Shown one piece after another: positions 1 to 14,335 of a stretch of 64,000 nucleotides of DNA. The stretch comes from Sodalis praecaptivus. GTDB taxonomy: Bacteria; Pseudomonadota; Gammaproteobacteria; Enterobacterales; Enterobacteriaceae. The stretch covers positions 4,206,760 to 4,270,759 of the forward strand of contig NZ_CP006569.1 of the NCBI RefSeq assembly GCF_000517425.1, written 5' to 3'. The notes under the pieces are model-generated. The model searched no databases and was not told the origin of the DNA. It worked only from the letters and a program-made list of their open reading frames with translations. Numbering within the stretch: the stretch's first letter is position 1; every line of letters starts with the position of its first letter. Both the position numbers and the translations under genes were made by a program.

Positions 1-2
1 TC

Positions 3-2658
<2,656 letters not shown>

Positions 2659-2689
2659 GCGCTTCCATCCACGCTAGGGCCAAAAACAC

Positions 2690-2726
2690 ACGCCGTCCCG
2701 CCGCAGTGCCGGGACGGCGTTTTATT
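2690..2726 (+). terminator. Rho-independent terminator after gltBD
   Basis: An 11-bp perfect stem (ACGCCGTCCCG at 2690-2700 with its complement at 2710-2720) has a 9-nt loop and is followed by TTTATT. It sits 31 nt after the gltD stop and ends the gltBD transcript. Confidence 0.9.
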
Positions 2727-2832
2727 GTGCGGTTTGGAACCGGCGTGTTTCTGTTAAAGGCGGGAAGCGGCGGCGGGATCAGGCCGCAAATCAGCGGCCT
2801 GGGGCGGGCAGCGCCGCAACGTCGTCGGGCAA

Positions 2833-3333
2833 TTACTTCACCACGCGCAATGAAGGTCGGCCACCGCCGCGCGGCGGCGTGGGCGGCTCGTCTTCCGGAT
2901 TATCGGCCTGCGCGTTGTCGGGCCGATCGCCGTCGATAACCGACATGACGGTTTCCGTGGTCGGGTCTTCAGCGCTATCGTCGTCGGCCAGCGCCAGCTG
3001 CTCGTAGGCCACCTCGGGCTCAAACATCGTGCCGGCGCCGTTTTCACGGGCGTAAATCGCCAGCACGGCCGCCATCGGCACTACCACCTGCCGCGGAACC
3101 CCGCTAAAGCGGGCGTTGAATTGCACTTCATCATTGCCCAGCGCCAGATTCGCCACCGCGCGCGGCGCGATATTGAGCACGATTTGCCCGTCGCGGGCAA
3201 ATTCCATCGGCACCATCACGCCATCCACGTTGACATCCACCACGAGATGCGGCGTCAGCTGATTATCAAGCAACCATTCGTAAAACGCCCGCAGCAGGTA
3301 AGGCCGGCGCGGCGAAAGCTGAGTCACCTCCAT
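2833..3333 (-). CDS. sspB: ClpXP protease specificity-enhancing factor
   Basis: This 166-residue adaptor binds ssrA-tagged proteins and hands them to ClpXP. The folded N-terminal domain (residues 1-110, starting MEVTQLSPRRPYLLRAFYEW) is almost identical to the enteric protein. An acidic, proline-rich linker follows. The C-terminal ClpX-tethering peptide ends RPSLRVVK, the conserved XB motif. It lies 4 nt downstream of sspA and is presumably co-transcribed with it. Confidence 0.97.
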   Translation of the reverse strand: MEVTQLSPRRPYLLRAFYEWLLDNQLTPHLVVDVNVDGVMVPMEFARDGQIVLNIAPRAVANLALGNDEVQFNARFSGVPRQVVVPMAAVLAIYARENGAGTMFEPEVAYEQLALADDDSAEDPTTETVMSVIDGDRPDNAQADNPEDEPPTPPRGGGRPSLRVVK

Positions 3334-3337
3334 CCCT

Positions 3338-3979
3338 CTACCCCCGGGTCTGTAGGCGCATTTCGCGCTCGGCTTCGGTCAGCGAGGCCAGGAAGGCATC
3401 GCGTTCAAATACGCGCGTCATGTACCCTTTCAGCTCTTTGGCGCCCGCGCCGGCCAGTTCAATGCCCAACTGCGGCAAACGCCACAGCAGCGGCGCCAGG
3501 TAGCAATCCACCAGGCTGAACTCTTCGCTCATGAAAAACGGCGCTTCGTTGAACACCGGCGCCACCGCCAGCAGCTCCTCGCGCAGTTGCCGGCGCGCGT
3601 TATCCGCCTCGCTGCCGCTGCTTTGCTCGATTTTGCGCATCAGCGTGTACCAATCGTTTTCGATGCGGTGCATCATCAGGCGGCTGGTGCCGCGCGCTAC
3701 AGGATACACCGGCATCAGCGGCGGATGAGGGAACCGTTCATCCAGGTATTCCATGATAATGCGTGACTCGTAAAGCGTCAGTTCGCGATCGACCAGCGTC
3801 GGCACGGTGCGGTAGGGGTTAAGGTCAATCAGGTCCTGCGGCAGATTATCCATCTCAACCTGCTCAATTTCGACACTTACCCCTTTTTCCGCCAGCACGA
3901 TGCGCACTTGATGGCTGAAAATGTCGGTCGTGCCGGAAAACAGCGTCATCACCGAACGTTTGTTGGCAGCGACAGCCAT
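3338..3979 (-). CDS. sspA: Stringent starvation protein A
   Basis: This 213-residue protein has a glutathione-S-transferase fold and associates with RNA polymerase during stationary phase and starvation. The thioredoxin-like N-terminus (MAVAANKRSVMTLFSG) and the GST C-domain motif SLVDCYLAPLLWRLPQ are both visible. A longer start four codons upstream is possible, but its own codons (ATG GAG GTT) form the GGAGGT ribosome-binding site of the start chosen here. This start also matches the enteric protein. It is the first gene of sspAB. Confidence 0.96.
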   Translation of the reverse strand: MAVAANKRSVMTLFSGTTDIFSHQVRIVLAEKGVSVEIEQVEMDNLPQDLIDLNPYRTVPTLVDRELTLYESRIIMEYLDERFPHPPLMPVYPVARGTSRLMMHRIENDWYTLMRKIEQSSGSEADNARRQLREELLAVAPVFNEAPFFMSEEFSLVDCYLAPLLWRLPQLGIELAGAGAKELKGYMTRVFERDAFLASLTEAEREMRLQTRG

Positions 3980-4252
3980 GAAAACCTCCAAGTTTATTGA
4001 GAAAATACCGCGAATAACCCTAACCCAGGGTTATTTTCCTGATTTGTCCGCCGTTGACCCGTAGCCACTTTGCCCGCTGCAACCGGAGCCGGAAAGCTTG
4101 CAGCCGGTTGACAAAACGCCAGCCAAGTAAACAGGCATATAAGCGTTGGCTAGTTTATCAGATTTTGCCTGTTTTGTGGGGCACGATATGGCAAATCAGC
4201 GTGAATAACTGGCTGCGGTTGATATTCCAGGCGGGTCAGGACGCAATAAATA

Positions 4253-4279
4253 AAAAAGCCCGGACGGGTCGGGCTTTTT
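4253..4279 (-). terminator. Terminator after rplM-rpsI
   Basis: A 10-bp perfect stem (AAAAAGCCCG at 4253-4262 with CGGGCTTTTT at 4270-4279) has a 7-nt loop. On the minus strand it is followed by a T-rich tail (TTATTTATTG). It lies 21 nt beyond the rpsI stop. The rest of 3980-4300, upstream of sspA, holds no gene I can support. Confidence 0.9.
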
Positions 4280-4300
4280 GTGGCAGTGAATACTGCGAAA

Positions 4301-4696
<396 letters not shown>

Positions 4697-4708
4697 CTAT
4701 AATCCCGA

Positions 4709-5158
<450 letters not shown>

Positions 5159-5349
5159 TTACACGTTGGTGAACACCCAAACGCTTCAATGAACAGTTAT
5201 GAGGCTCACACGGCTTTCAGTCCAGCAAACCTACCCCTTCGAGTAGCCGTTGCTGGCGCGATTGAAGTTTTGGGAAAAAACCTCAATGTAACGTGGGGTC
5301 GCAAGATTATAGAGAAGTCATCCGCAAAGATCGACCCTTTTTTACGTCA

Positions 5350-6489
5350 TCAGGGCTGATGCGCCAACCGGAGATACTCCTCGCTCTGCATTTCCTGCAA
5401 ACGCGACAAGCAGCGCTGGTACTCGAAGCGCAGCAGCTGCCCCTGATAGAGCGCGGCCATCGGCACGCTGGCGGCGACCACCAGCTTGACGTGGCGCTCG
5501 TAGAACTCATCCACCAGCGCCAAAAATCGGCGGGCGGTATTTTCCTCGTCGCTGCTCATCGGCCGCACATTGTGCAGCAGGACGCTATGAAAGCGCTCGG
5601 AGAGCACAATATAGTCGTTTTGACTGCGCGCGCCGCCGCACAGCTCGGCGAAATCCAGCGCCACCACCCCGTCGGTCACGCCCAGGGTCGGCAGCGGCCG
5701 ATGATTGATTTCCAGCGCCGGGGCGTCGCCCTCAAGCGCGAGATGTTTCCCCGCCAGGGCGCTGAACATCCGCGCCATCGCCCGGTCCGTCTCGCCGCCG
5801 AGGGGGGTGAGCCACAAATTGGCCTGCGTCAAGGTGCGCAGCCGGTAATCGATGCCGGCATCGACATTCATCACTTCGCAATGGCGTTTGATAAGTTCTA
5901 TGGCCGGCAGGAAACGCGCGCGCTGTAACCCGTTGCGGTAAAGATCGTCCGGCGGAATATTGGAGGTGGCCACAAGCGTAATGCCGCGGGCAAACAGCGC
6001 CTGCATTAGGGTACCCAGCAGCATCGCGTCGGTAATATCGGTGACGAAGAATTCATCAAAGCAGAGCACGTCGGTCTCGGTTTTGAAGCCGTCGGCGATG
6101 ATCTCCAGCGGATCCTGGTGGCCCTGGAGACGGGTCATCTCCTCATGCACCCGCAGCATAAAGCGGTGGAAATGCAGCCGCAGTTTACGCTCGCCGGGCA
6201 GGCTGCGATAAAATAAATCCATCAGCCAGGTCTTGCCTCTGCCTACTCCGCCCCACATATATAAACCCTGGACCGGCTCGTCCGTTGCGCGCTCACCCTT
6301 GCCACGCCATTTTTTGCCCAGCAGGCGTAACAGGCCCGAGGGGGCGCTGGCGGCGGTGTGTTGCGCCGCGCCCAACTGCTGGTGGATCCGGTCCAGGCGG
6401 GCAATGGCGGCGGCCTGGACGTCATCGGGCTGGTATTCCCCTTGCGCCAGCATCTGCTGATAAAGGGACAACGGCGAGGTGGCTTGCAT
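5350..6489 (-). CDS. zapE: Cell division ATPase ZapE
   Basis: This 379-residue AFG1-type P-loop ATPase is associated with the division ring under stress. The Walker A motif GGVGRGKT is near residues 80-87 and the Walker B-type VLCFDEFFV near residue 150. Conserved blocks such as VATSNIPPDDLYRNGLQRARFLP and the C-terminal CLSRLQEMQSEEY match the enteric protein. The frame is open for 27 codons upstream, but the conserved N-terminus and an AGGGAA site favour this start. It is divergent from zapG. Confidence 0.95.
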   Translation of the reverse strand: MQATSPLSLYQQMLAQGEYQPDDVQAAAIARLDRIHQQLGAAQHTAASAPSGLLRLLGKKWRGKGERATDEPVQGLYMWGGVGRGKTWLMDLFYRSLPGERKLRLHFHRFMLRVHEEMTRLQGHQDPLEIIADGFKTETDVLCFDEFFVTDITDAMLLGTLMQALFARGITLVATSNIPPDDLYRNGLQRARFLPAIELIKRHCEVMNVDAGIDYRLRTLTQANLWLTPLGGETDRAMARMFSALAGKHLALEGDAPALEINHRPLPTLGVTDGVVALDFAELCGGARSQNDYIVLSERFHSVLLHNVRPMSSDEENTARRFLALVDEFYERHVKLVVAASVPMAALYQGQLLRFEYQRCLSRLQEMQSEEYLRLAHQP

Positions 6490-6699
6490 GTGGCTGACGT
6501 TCCCTGAATGAAAATGAAAGGTAAAAAAGCGCGTGCCGCACATCCTAAACAGCGGCGCGGTCGAACACAATAGCCCCGCGTCCCGGCCGGTAACCCGTCG
6601 TCACACTCTCCGGTTCCACTGATGGCGCGTTACCGGTTATAGTGAAGCTAACTGTGTATTAAACCCTGCGGGACAACGAAGTCAAAAATAGGAGTCATT

Positions 6700-7104
6700 A
6701 TGACCTGGGAATATGCGCTGATTGGGTTGGTGGTGGGCATTATCATCGGTGCGGTCGCCATGCGGTTCGGTAATCGTAAACTGCGTCAGCAGCAAACGCT
6801 TCAGCACGAGCTGGAGAAGAGTAAAGCCGAGCTGGACGAGTATCGCGAAGAGCTGACCAGCCATTTCGCCCGCAGCGCCGAATTGTTGGACAATATGGCC
6901 GACGATTACCGTCAGCTGTATCAGCATATGGCCAAAAGCTCCAATAGCCTGCTGCCGGACCAGCGCCGCGAAGATAACCCGTTCCGCTATCGCCTGACCG
7001 AAGCGGAAGCGGACAACGATCAAATCCCGGCGGAAATGCAGCCGCGGGATTACCCGGAAAGCGCCAGCGGCTTGCTGCGCACCACGCGCGGTTTGCGCAA
7101 ATAG
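6700..7104 (+). CDS. zapG: Envelope biogenesis protein ZapG (YhcB, DUF1043)
   Basis: This 134-residue inner-membrane protein has one N-terminal transmembrane helix (residues 5-22), a cytoplasmic coiled coil (about 28-75) and a disordered tail. The family influences cell shape and the coordination of envelope and division machinery. The start is preceded by AGGAG. The divergent 210-nt region shared with zapE holds the promoters. There is no strong terminator before degQ. Confidence 0.93.
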   Translation: MTWEYALIGLVVGIIIGAVAMRFGNRKLRQQQTLQHELEKSKAELDEYREELTSHFARSAELLDNMADDYRQLYQHMAKSSNSLLPDQRREDNPFRYRLTEAEADNDQIPAEMQPRDYPESASGLLRTTRGLRK

Positions 7105-7250
7105 CGCCGCCAGCCCGCGTTTTGCCGGCGTCGACGCGCGCCCCGGCTGAACTTTTCCGTGCCCGGCAGGGTCATAATGGCGATTATGCTACCGTCACCG
7201 GGTGCCTGAACCAGGGTATCTGATACGAAAACGAGCGAGTTAACGTTACA

Positions 7251-8621
7251 ATGAAAACAACACCTCTATTCAGCGCATTGGCGCTCAGTATCGGGCTGAG
7301 CCTACTCCCTTTTTCGGCGCCCCGGGCGGCGCTGCCGGCCGAAGTGGCGGGGCAGTCCATGCCCAGCCTGGCGCCGATGCTGACCAAAGTCCTGCCGGCG
7401 GTGGTAAGCGTCCATGTGGAAGGCTCCCAGCCCGTCCGGCGTCCCACGCTGCCCAAGGAATTTAAATACTTCTTCGGTCCCGACGCCCCGGGCGGCAACG
7501 GCGGAACGCGTCCGTTTGAAGGGCTGGGGTCAGGGGTCATCATCAACGCCGCGAAGGGTTATGTGATCACCAACAATCATGTGGTCAACGGCGCGGACAA
7601 AATCAAAGTGCAGCTCAATGACGGTCGCGAATTCGACGCTAAGCTGGTAGGGCACGACGAGCAGACCGATCTGGCGCTGCTGCAGTTGCCCTCGCCGAAA
7701 AACCTCAGCGAGGTGACCATGGCCGACTCCGACGCCCTTAAGGTCGGCGATTTCGCGGTCGCGGTGGGTAACCCGTTCGGCCTCGGCCAGACCGCCACGT
7801 CCGGTATCGTATCCGCCCTGGGCCGCAGCGGCCTGAATTTGGAGGGCCTGGAGAACTTCATTCAGACCGATGCCTCCATCAACCGCGGCAATTCCGGCGG
7901 CGCGCTGGTTAACCTCAACGGTGAGCTTATCGGCATCAACACCGCCATTCTGGCGCCGGGGGGCGGCAATATCGGCATCGGTTTCGCCATCCCCAGCAAC
8001 ATCGTCAAAAACCTGAGTCAGCAACTGATTGAATTTGGCGAAGTCAAACGCGGCCAGTTGGGCATTAAGGGCACCGAGCTGACCGCCGATATCGCCAAAG
8101 CCTTTAACATCGACGCCCAGCGCGGCGCGTTCGTCAGCGAAGTGTTGCCGAATTCCGCCGCGGCCAAGGCCGGTATCAAAGCCGGCGATATCATCGTCTC
8201 GGTGGAAAACAAGCCGATTCAGAGTTTCGCCGAACTGCGGGTGAAAGTCGGCACGACCGCCCCCGGTAAAACCGTCAAACTCGGCCTGCTGCGCAACGGC
8301 AAGCCGCAAACGGCGTCGGTGGTCCTGGATGACAGCGCGTCCGCCACCACCAGCGAAGAGATCCTTACTCCGGCGCTGCAGGGGGCTTCTCTGAGCAATG
8401 GTCAGTTGAAAGACGGCACCAAGGGCGTTCAGGTAGAGGATGTGGTGAAAGATTCCCCCGCCGCCGCGATCGGCCTGCAGAAAGGCGATGTGATCGTGGG
8501 CCTGAACCGCGAACGGGTACAAAGCCTGGCACAACTGCGCAAAGTGTTGGAAGCCAAACCGGCGGTCATGGCGCTCAATATCGTGCGCGGCGACGCGAGT
8601 ATTTTCCTGTTACTGCGCTAA
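7251..8621 (+). CDS. degQ: Periplasmic serine endoprotease DegQ
   Basis: This 456-residue HtrA-family protease and chaperone degrades misfolded periplasmic proteins. A Sec signal peptide covers about residues 1-27. The catalytic triad is H110 (ITNNHVV), D140 (QTDLALL) and S215 (NRGNSGGAL). Two PDZ domains follow, near residues 260-350 and 370-456. The length matches DegQ, not the longer DegP with its extended LA loop. It lies upstream of degS with a terminator between them. Confidence 0.95.
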   Translation: MKTTPLFSALALSIGLSLLPFSAPRAALPAEVAGQSMPSLAPMLTKVLPAVVSVHVEGSQPVRRPTLPKEFKYFFGPDAPGGNGGTRPFEGLGSGVIINAAKGYVITNNHVVNGADKIKVQLNDGREFDAKLVGHDEQTDLALLQLPSPKNLSEVTMADSDALKVGDFAVAVGNPFGLGQTATSGIVSALGRSGLNLEGLENFIQTDASINRGNSGGALVNLNGELIGINTAILAPGGGNIGIGFAIPSNIVKNLSQQLIEFGEVKRGQLGIKGTELTADIAKAFNIDAQRGAFVSEVLPNSAAAKAGIKAGDIIVSVENKPIQSFAELRVKVGTTAPGKTVKLGLLRNGKPQTASVVLDDSASATTSEEILTPALQGASLSNGQLKDGTKGVQVEDVVKDSPAAAIGLQKGDVIVGLNRERVQSLAQLRKVLEAKPAVMALNIVRGDASIFLLLR

Positions 8622-8633
8622 GGGATTAAAAAA

Positions 8634-8661
8634 ACGGACGCCGGCGCTGCGGTGTCCGTTT
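8634..8661 (+). terminator. Terminator between degQ and degS
   Basis: A 9-bp stem (ACGGACGCC at 8634-8642 with GGTGTCCGT at 8651-8659, one G-T pair) is preceded by an A-run and followed by a short T-run. It ends the degQ message, so degS probably has its own promoter. Confidence 0.75.
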
Positions 8662-8707
8662 AACTCATGTTATCCTGCCGCTATTTTCCACTACCCCTGC
8701 GAGTCCC

Positions 8708-9772
8708 ATGCTCCTCAAGTTGCTACGTGCCGTCATTATCGGTTTCATTGTCGCAGCCCTATTGCTGGCGCTGGTGCCCACGCTTCGCTCCACCACCGGC
8801 CAGTTGCTGCATCGTGCCGATAATAGCGATAGCGAGGAGCCCGTCAGTTATAATCAGGGGGTGCGCCGCGCCGCGCCGGCGGTGGTCTACGTGTATAACC
8901 GCAGCATGAACAGTAGCGCCCATAACCAGTTGGAAATCCGCACGCTGGGCTCCGGCGTCATTATGAACCAGAAAGGCTACCTGCTGACCAACAAACATGT
9001 CATCAACGACGCCGAGCAAATTATCGTCGCGCTGCAGGACGGGCGGGTGTACGAGGCGCTGCTGGTCGGTTCGGATAGTCTGACCGATCTGGCGGTGTTG
9101 AAAATCGACGCCAACAACCTGCCGGTGATCCCGATCAATCCCAGCCGCCAGCCCCATATCGGCGATGTGGTGATGGCGATTGGCAATCCCTACAATCTGG
9201 GGCAGACGATTACCCAAGGCATTATTAGCGCCACCGGCCGCATCGGTTTGAGCCCGTCCGGGCGGCAGAATTTCCTGCAAACCGACGCCTCCATTAACCA
9301 CGGCAATTCCGGCGGCGCGCTGATCAACACGCTTGGCGAGCTGGTGGGCATCAATACTTTATCATTTGATAAGAGCAATAACGGCGAAACGCCGGAAGGT
9401 ATCGGTTTCGCCATTCCAACCGCGCTGGCCACCAAGGTGATGAACAAGCTGATCCGCGATGGTCGGGTGATCCGCGGCTATATCGGTATCGGCGGCCGTG
9501 AAGTAGCGCCGATGCACAACGGCGGCGGCCTCGATCGCATTCAAGGCATCATCGTCAACGAAGTGACGCCGGGCGGCCCGGCGGCGCAGGCCGGTATTCA
9601 GGTGGAAGATGTGATCCTGAGCGTCAACCATAAGCCAGCCATTTCCGCGATCGAAACGATGGATCAGGTGGCGGAAATTCGTCCCGGATCGCGTATTCCG
9701 GTCGAGATCTTGCGCAACGGCAAAAAATTGACTGTCGAGGTCACCATTCAGGAATATCCCGCCTCAAACTAA
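8708..9772 (+). CDS. degS: Inner-membrane-anchored sigma-E stress sensor protease DegS
   Basis: This 354-residue HtrA-family protease cuts RseA when unfolded outer-membrane proteins bind its PDZ domain, which releases sigma-E. An uncleaved N-terminal membrane anchor spans residues 5-24. The triad is H97, D127 and S201 (NHGNSGGAL). There is a single PDZ domain in the C-terminal third, which separates it from DegQ. The gene is convergent with murA. Confidence 0.96.
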   Translation: MLLKLLRAVIIGFIVAALLLALVPTLRSTTGQLLHRADNSDSEEPVSYNQGVRRAAPAVVYVYNRSMNSSAHNQLEIRTLGSGVIMNQKGYLLTNKHVINDAEQIIVALQDGRVYEALLVGSDSLTDLAVLKIDANNLPVIPINPSRQPHIGDVVMAIGNPYNLGQTITQGIISATGRIGLSPSGRQNFLQTDASINHGNSGGALINTLGELVGINTLSFDKSNNGETPEGIGFAIPTALATKVMNKLIRDGRVIRGYIGIGGREVAPMHNGGGLDRIQGIIVNEVTPGGPAAQAGIQVEDVILSVNHKPAISAIETMDQVAEIRPGSRIPVEILRNGKKLTVEVTIQEYPASN

Positions 9773-9806
9773 AGCGTCGTGCGCGCCCCGCCATGACGCG
9801 CTAGCC

Positions 9807-9918
9807 GCCGCAGAGGCGAGCCAGGCCGCAGGGGCGACGCCAACGAGCGGCAGGCCGCACGCCCTGATGCTAGTTTGGCGCGCCGTACAGCAAGGCGCCA
9901 GGCCGCAGAGGCGACGCC
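9807..9918. repeat. Short dispersed GC-rich repeats between degS and murA
   Basis: The 13-mer GCCGCAGRGGCGA occurs three times (9807, 9825, 9902). The second and third copies extend to a 19-nt match with one difference (9823-9841 and 9900-9918). They fill the 210-nt convergent gap. I can assign no function, and no obvious terminator is present. Confidence 0.45.
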
Positions 9919-9982
9919 GGCGAGCAATACGCCAATCACTCAAAGCGCGCCGGTGTGCACTGCGGCCGGGCGCGGCGGTTGA

Positions 9983-11254
<1,272 letters not shown>

Positions 11255-11293
11255 CTATTTAACGGGAAGACTGTTGCCCGCCAGGGTCAACAT

Positions 11294-11548
11294 TTAAAAA
11301 CCGTTCAGCTTGCGATCGCGCTGCCACTCTTCGGGGGTGTAGGCTTTGATCGATAAGGCGTGGATGCGGTTGTCTGAAATATATTCCATCAGCGGCGCAT
11401 AAATCGTCTGCTGTTTTTTCACCCGGCTCATGCCGGCGAACTGGGCGCTGACCGCAATAACCTGAAAATGGCTACCGTCGCCGCTTACGTGGGCTTCGTC
11501 CAGCTTCAAGGCGTCCATCAGCACCGCTTTGATTTCACTCGTTTCCAT
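11294..11548 (-). CDS. ibaG: Acid-stress BolA-family protein IbaG
   Basis: This 84-residue BolA-like protein ([20 protein letters not shown] start) is of the class that pairs with monothiol glutaredoxins in iron-sulfur handling. The conserved histidine lies in [12 protein letters not shown] and the signature block is [14 protein letters not shown]. It lies between the mla genes and murA on the same strand. Confidence 0.93.
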   Translation of the reverse strand: METSEIKAVLMDALKLDEAHVSGDGSHFQVIAVSAQFAGMSRVKKQQTIYAPLMEYISDNRIHALSIKAYTPEEWQRDRKLNGF

Positions 11549-11842
11549 ATAACGTCTTACTTTGCAGGGTCGGGAATCAGACCGCTATCTTAGAGGAAAC
11601 CGCCGCGCTCGGGAACAGGCAATAAGATTAACCGCGATTCTTTACGTCGCGCAGCCAGGGGCCAGGCGCCGGTTCCCCACCTCAGCAGGCGGGGCGCCAG
11701 CGGCTACTGCACCAAGACGCTGCCCGCAGCGTGGGAGACGTCGACAACGTCAAAACAAGTTAATGATTACGTCAGGCGGGGGTTTAGCGGGTTTCGCGAC
11801 AGCATCTTCCGGCGGCGTGGGAAGCACCGCCGGGATGATAGA
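11549..11842. other. 294-nt intergenic region between mlaB and ibaG
   Basis: I see no gene here. A GC-rich 7-bp hairpin (CCGGCGG at 11809-11815 with CCGCCGG at 11827-11833) follows the mlaB stop on the minus strand but has no T-run, so it is only a possible terminator. The ibaG-murA promoter is expected in the right half of the region as read on the minus strand. Confidence 0.4.
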
Positions 11843-12151
11843 TTAGACGCTCGCGGACGGCGCACAGGGCAGGATCGCCTGCAGCTTGTATAAAGCGATC
11901 AAGGTGCGCAGCCGATCGGTGACGCCGGTGAGCGCGAGCGTCGCGCCCCGCTGCTGCTGCTGATGATAAAAATGCAGCATCAGCGCCACGCCGGCGGAAT
12001 CGACACGTTTTAGGCCGGATACATCCAGGAAACGGATGCCGTCAAGCAACCCCTGGCGCTGCTGCCAAAGCGTCGGCAGCGTGTCGCGATCCAGCTCGCC
12101 CCGTAGGATTAACGTTTGCCCCTGCGCGTGCCAGCTTAGCTCATCAGCCAT
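11843..12151 (-). CDS. mlaB: Phospholipid ABC transporter STAS subunit MlaB
   Basis: This 102-residue single STAS domain binds the ATPase MlaF and controls assembly and activity of the MlaFEDB complex, which maintains outer-membrane lipid asymmetry. The conserved threonine-serine face is in the block [20 protein letters not shown]. It overlaps the mlaC stop by 8 nt, so the two genes are translationally coupled. Confidence 0.93.
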   Translation of the reverse strand: MADELSWHAQGQTLILRGELDRDTLPTLWQQRQGLLDGIRFLDVSGLKRVDSAGVALMLHFYHQQQQRGATLALTGVTDRLRTLIALYKLQAILPCAPSASV

Positions 12152-12779
12152 TGCGTTGCTTATCCAGGGTAATGGGCTGACCGGCGGCGGCCTGCAATTG
12201 CTGGGTCAGCCCGTCAATGCCCTTGGTGCGCAGCGTGGAGGCCCACTCGTTTTGCTTGGTGGTAATCATACTGACCCCTTCGGCAATCATGTCGTAGGCC
12301 TGCCAGTTGCCGGAGACGCTATTTTTACGCCACTGAAAATCAAGACGTACCGGCGGCCGGCCGCCCTGATCGATAATCGTGACGCGTATAGCCACAATCG
12401 TTGCATCACCCAGCGGTTTCTCCGGCGCGATTTGATAGGTTTGATTGCTATAAAGCGCCAGCGCTTGGCCGTAAGCCTGCTCCAGATAGGCCTGGAAGGC
12501 TTTAAAATAGGCGTCGCGCTGCGCCGGCGTGGCTTCGCGATAATAGCGCCCCAGCACCAGCGCGCCGGCGTATTTCACCTGCACATAGGGGAGCAGCTCT
12601 TCACGCACCACGGTGCGCAGATAGTTGGGGTCCTGGTGGATTTTGCCCTGTTCATTCTTTAAGCGGGTAAAGGTTTTGCTCGCCGCATCGTTCATCAAAT
12701 GATAAGGGTTGGTCTGATCGGCAGCCTGTGTCAGCGGCGCAATCACCAGCAGCGCCACCATTAATAAACGTTTAAACAT
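12144..12779 (-). CDS. mlaC: Periplasmic phospholipid-binding protein MlaC
   Basis: This 211-residue periplasmic shuttle carries phospholipids between the outer-membrane MlaA complex and MlaFEDB. A Sec signal peptide spans residues 1-19 (cleavage after TQA). The Tol-Tol/MlaC fold follows, with the conserved block [25 protein letters not shown]. The gap to mlaD is 155 nt, wider than I expect for this operon. Confidence 0.95.
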   Translation of the reverse strand: MFKRLLMVALLVIAPLTQAADQTNPYHLMNDAASKTFTRLKNEQGKIHQDPNYLRTVVREELLPYVQVKYAGALVLGRYYREATPAQRDAYFKAFQAYLEQAYGQALALYSNQTYQIAPEKPLGDATIVAIRVTIIDQGGRPPVRLDFQWRKNSVSGNWQAYDMIAEGVSMITTKQNEWASTLRTKGIDGLTQQLQAAAGQPITLDKQRNG

Positions 12780-12934
12780 GCATTTCTCCTGTTGAGGTTA
12801 CCCCGCTGCCGCCGCCCTCAAGCGGTGCGGCGACGGGACAACCGGTCGGCGACGCTAACGAGAGAACCGCGTCGCCCGGTATCGATCATAAGTCGGCGGC
12901 CGGCGGCAAAGCCTTTGCGGCCGCGGACATCACC

Positions 12935-13540
12935 TTATTGCCCGGCCGCGGTGCCGTTACTCTGGGCCGCGCCGGCACCGTTTGCGTTCTCGGCGCCGCC
13001 GCTCTGGCCTGCATCCGAGCCGTTTGCCTTCTCGGCGCCGCCGCTCTGGGCCGCGCCGGCGCTACTATTGTCACCGCCGCTTTTATACAAGAACTGGCCA
13101 ATCAGGTCCTCCAGCACGATGGCGGATTTGGTATCCTGGATCACGCCGCCGTCTTTTAGAATAGACGTCCCCATTTCCGGATCCTCGAAACCGATATTCA
13201 GCGCCAGGTATTGTTCCCCCAGCAGCCCCGAGGTGCGAATCGCAAGGGAACTGGTATCCGGTATATGATTATAGGTCTGTTCAATGTCCATGGTGACCTT
13301 CGGCGTATACGTTTGCGGATCGAGGGTGATATCCGCGACCCGGCCGATAACTACCCCGCCAACCCTCACCGGCGAGCGCACTTTGAGTCCGCCGATATTA
13401 TCGAAAGACGCGCTGATCCGATAGGTTGCGGCATTGCTCACCGAACGGATATCCGCGACCTTGAGACAAAGAAACACGATGGCGCAGAGGGCGATAATCA
13501 TAAACGCGCCGACCCAGATTTCACTTTTTTTGGTTTGCAT
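12935..13540 (-). CDS. mlaD: Lipid-asymmetry MCE-domain protein MlaD
   Basis: This 201-residue protein forms the hexameric MCE ring on the periplasmic face of the inner membrane. One N-terminal transmembrane helix (about 10-29) and one MCE domain (about 38-118) are followed by the conserved KSAIVLEDLIGQFLY. The C-terminal tail of about 40 residues is a degenerate Gly-Ala-Asn-Ser repeat (units like AGQSGGAENANG). It is longer than the tail I recall for the E. coli protein (183 residues). The tail is encoded by a GC-rich DNA repeat. Confidence 0.95.
   Translation of the reverse strand: MQTKKSEIWVGAFMIIALCAIVFLCLKVADIRSVSNAATYRISASFDNIGGLKVRSPVRVGGVVIGRVADITLDPQTYTPKVTMDIEQTYNHIPDTSSLAIRTSGLLGEQYLALNIGFEDPEMGTSILKDGGVIQDTKSAIVLEDLIGQFLYKSGGDNSSAGAAQSGGAEKANGSDAGQSGGAENANGAGAAQSNGTAAGQ
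12938..13075 (-). repeat. In-frame 39-45-nt repeat encoding the MlaD tail
   Basis: The DNA contains two long copies and one partial copy of a unit with the shared core TCGGCGCCGCCGCTCTGG. Each copy encodes about 13-15 residues. The length differences are multiples of three, so repeat gain or loss would keep the mlaD frame. Confidence 0.65.
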
Positions 13541-13544
13541 TCAC

Positions 13545-14327
13545 TCAGTTCCCAAACATCAGTGCCGTCAGCACAAAATCCAATCCCAATACCGCCAACG
13601 AGGCGTGAACCACCGTGCGGGTCGTTGCGCGGCTGATACCCTCGGAGGTCGGGATCGCGTCGTAACCATTGAACAGCGCAATCCAAGTGACGGTGATAGC
13701 GAAAACCACACTCTTGATTACACAGTTGACCAAATCTTGCCGCCAGTCCACGGCGCCTTGCATCGCGGACCAGAAGAACCCGCTGTCGATACCTTTCCAT
13801 TCCACGCCGACCACGGCGCCGCCCCAGATGCCGACCGCGACGAAAATCGCCGTGAGCAGCGGCATACTAATCACGCCGGCCCAAAAGCGCGGCGCCACCA
13901 CTCGGCGCAGCGGATCCACCGCCATCATCTCCAGACTGGAAAGCTGCTCGGTGGCCTTCATCAACCCTATCTCGGCGGTAAGCGCCGATCCCGCCCGGCC
14001 GGCGAACAACAGCGCGGTCACCACCGGTCCCAGCTCGCGCAGCAGCGACAGCGCGACCAGCATGCCCAGACTGGATTCCGCGCTGTAGGTCGTGAGAATA
14101 ATGTAGCCCTGCAGCCCCAGCACCATACCGATGAACAGGCCCGAGACCATAATAATCACCAGCGATAATACGCCGACGCCGTAAAGTTGTTTCACCAGCA
14201 GCGGCCATTGTTCGCGCAGGGCCGGTTTGCCTATCAGCGCATTGAACAGCATGACACCGGCCCGGCCGAAACCGTGGCAAATACTGATCCCCCGGCGCCC
14301 GAAGGACGCTATAGCTTCTAATACCAT
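13545..14327 (-). CDS. mlaE: Phospholipid ABC transporter permease MlaE
   Basis: This 260-residue inner-membrane permease of the MlaE family has about five or six membrane segments and an N-terminal interfacial helix. The family block [20 protein letters not shown] is present. It lies 4 nt before mlaD and 8 nt after mlaF, so the operon is tight here. Confidence 0.96.
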   Translation of the reverse strand: MVLEAIASFGRRGISICHGFGRAGVMLFNALIGKPALREQWPLLVKQLYGVGVLSLVIIMVSGLFIGMVLGLQGYIILTTYSAESSLGMLVALSLLRELGPVVTALLFAGRAGSALTAEIGLMKATEQLSSLEMMAVDPLRRVVAPRFWAGVISMPLLTAIFVAVGIWGGAVVGVEWKGIDSGFFWSAMQGAVDWRQDLVNCVIKSVVFAITVTWIALFNGYDAIPTSEGISRATTRTVVHASLAVLGLDFVLTALMFGN

Positions 14328-14335
14328 GACTGAGG

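Noticed and set aside
7530-8534. 334-codon frame antisense to degQ
   Set aside because: It lies fully inside degQ and has the biased composition typical of shadow frames.
12886-13101. 71-codon frame in the mlaC-mlaD gap
   Set aside because: It overlaps the GC-rich mlaD repeat and consists of Ala/Pro/Arg low complexity; no frameshift in mlaD is needed.
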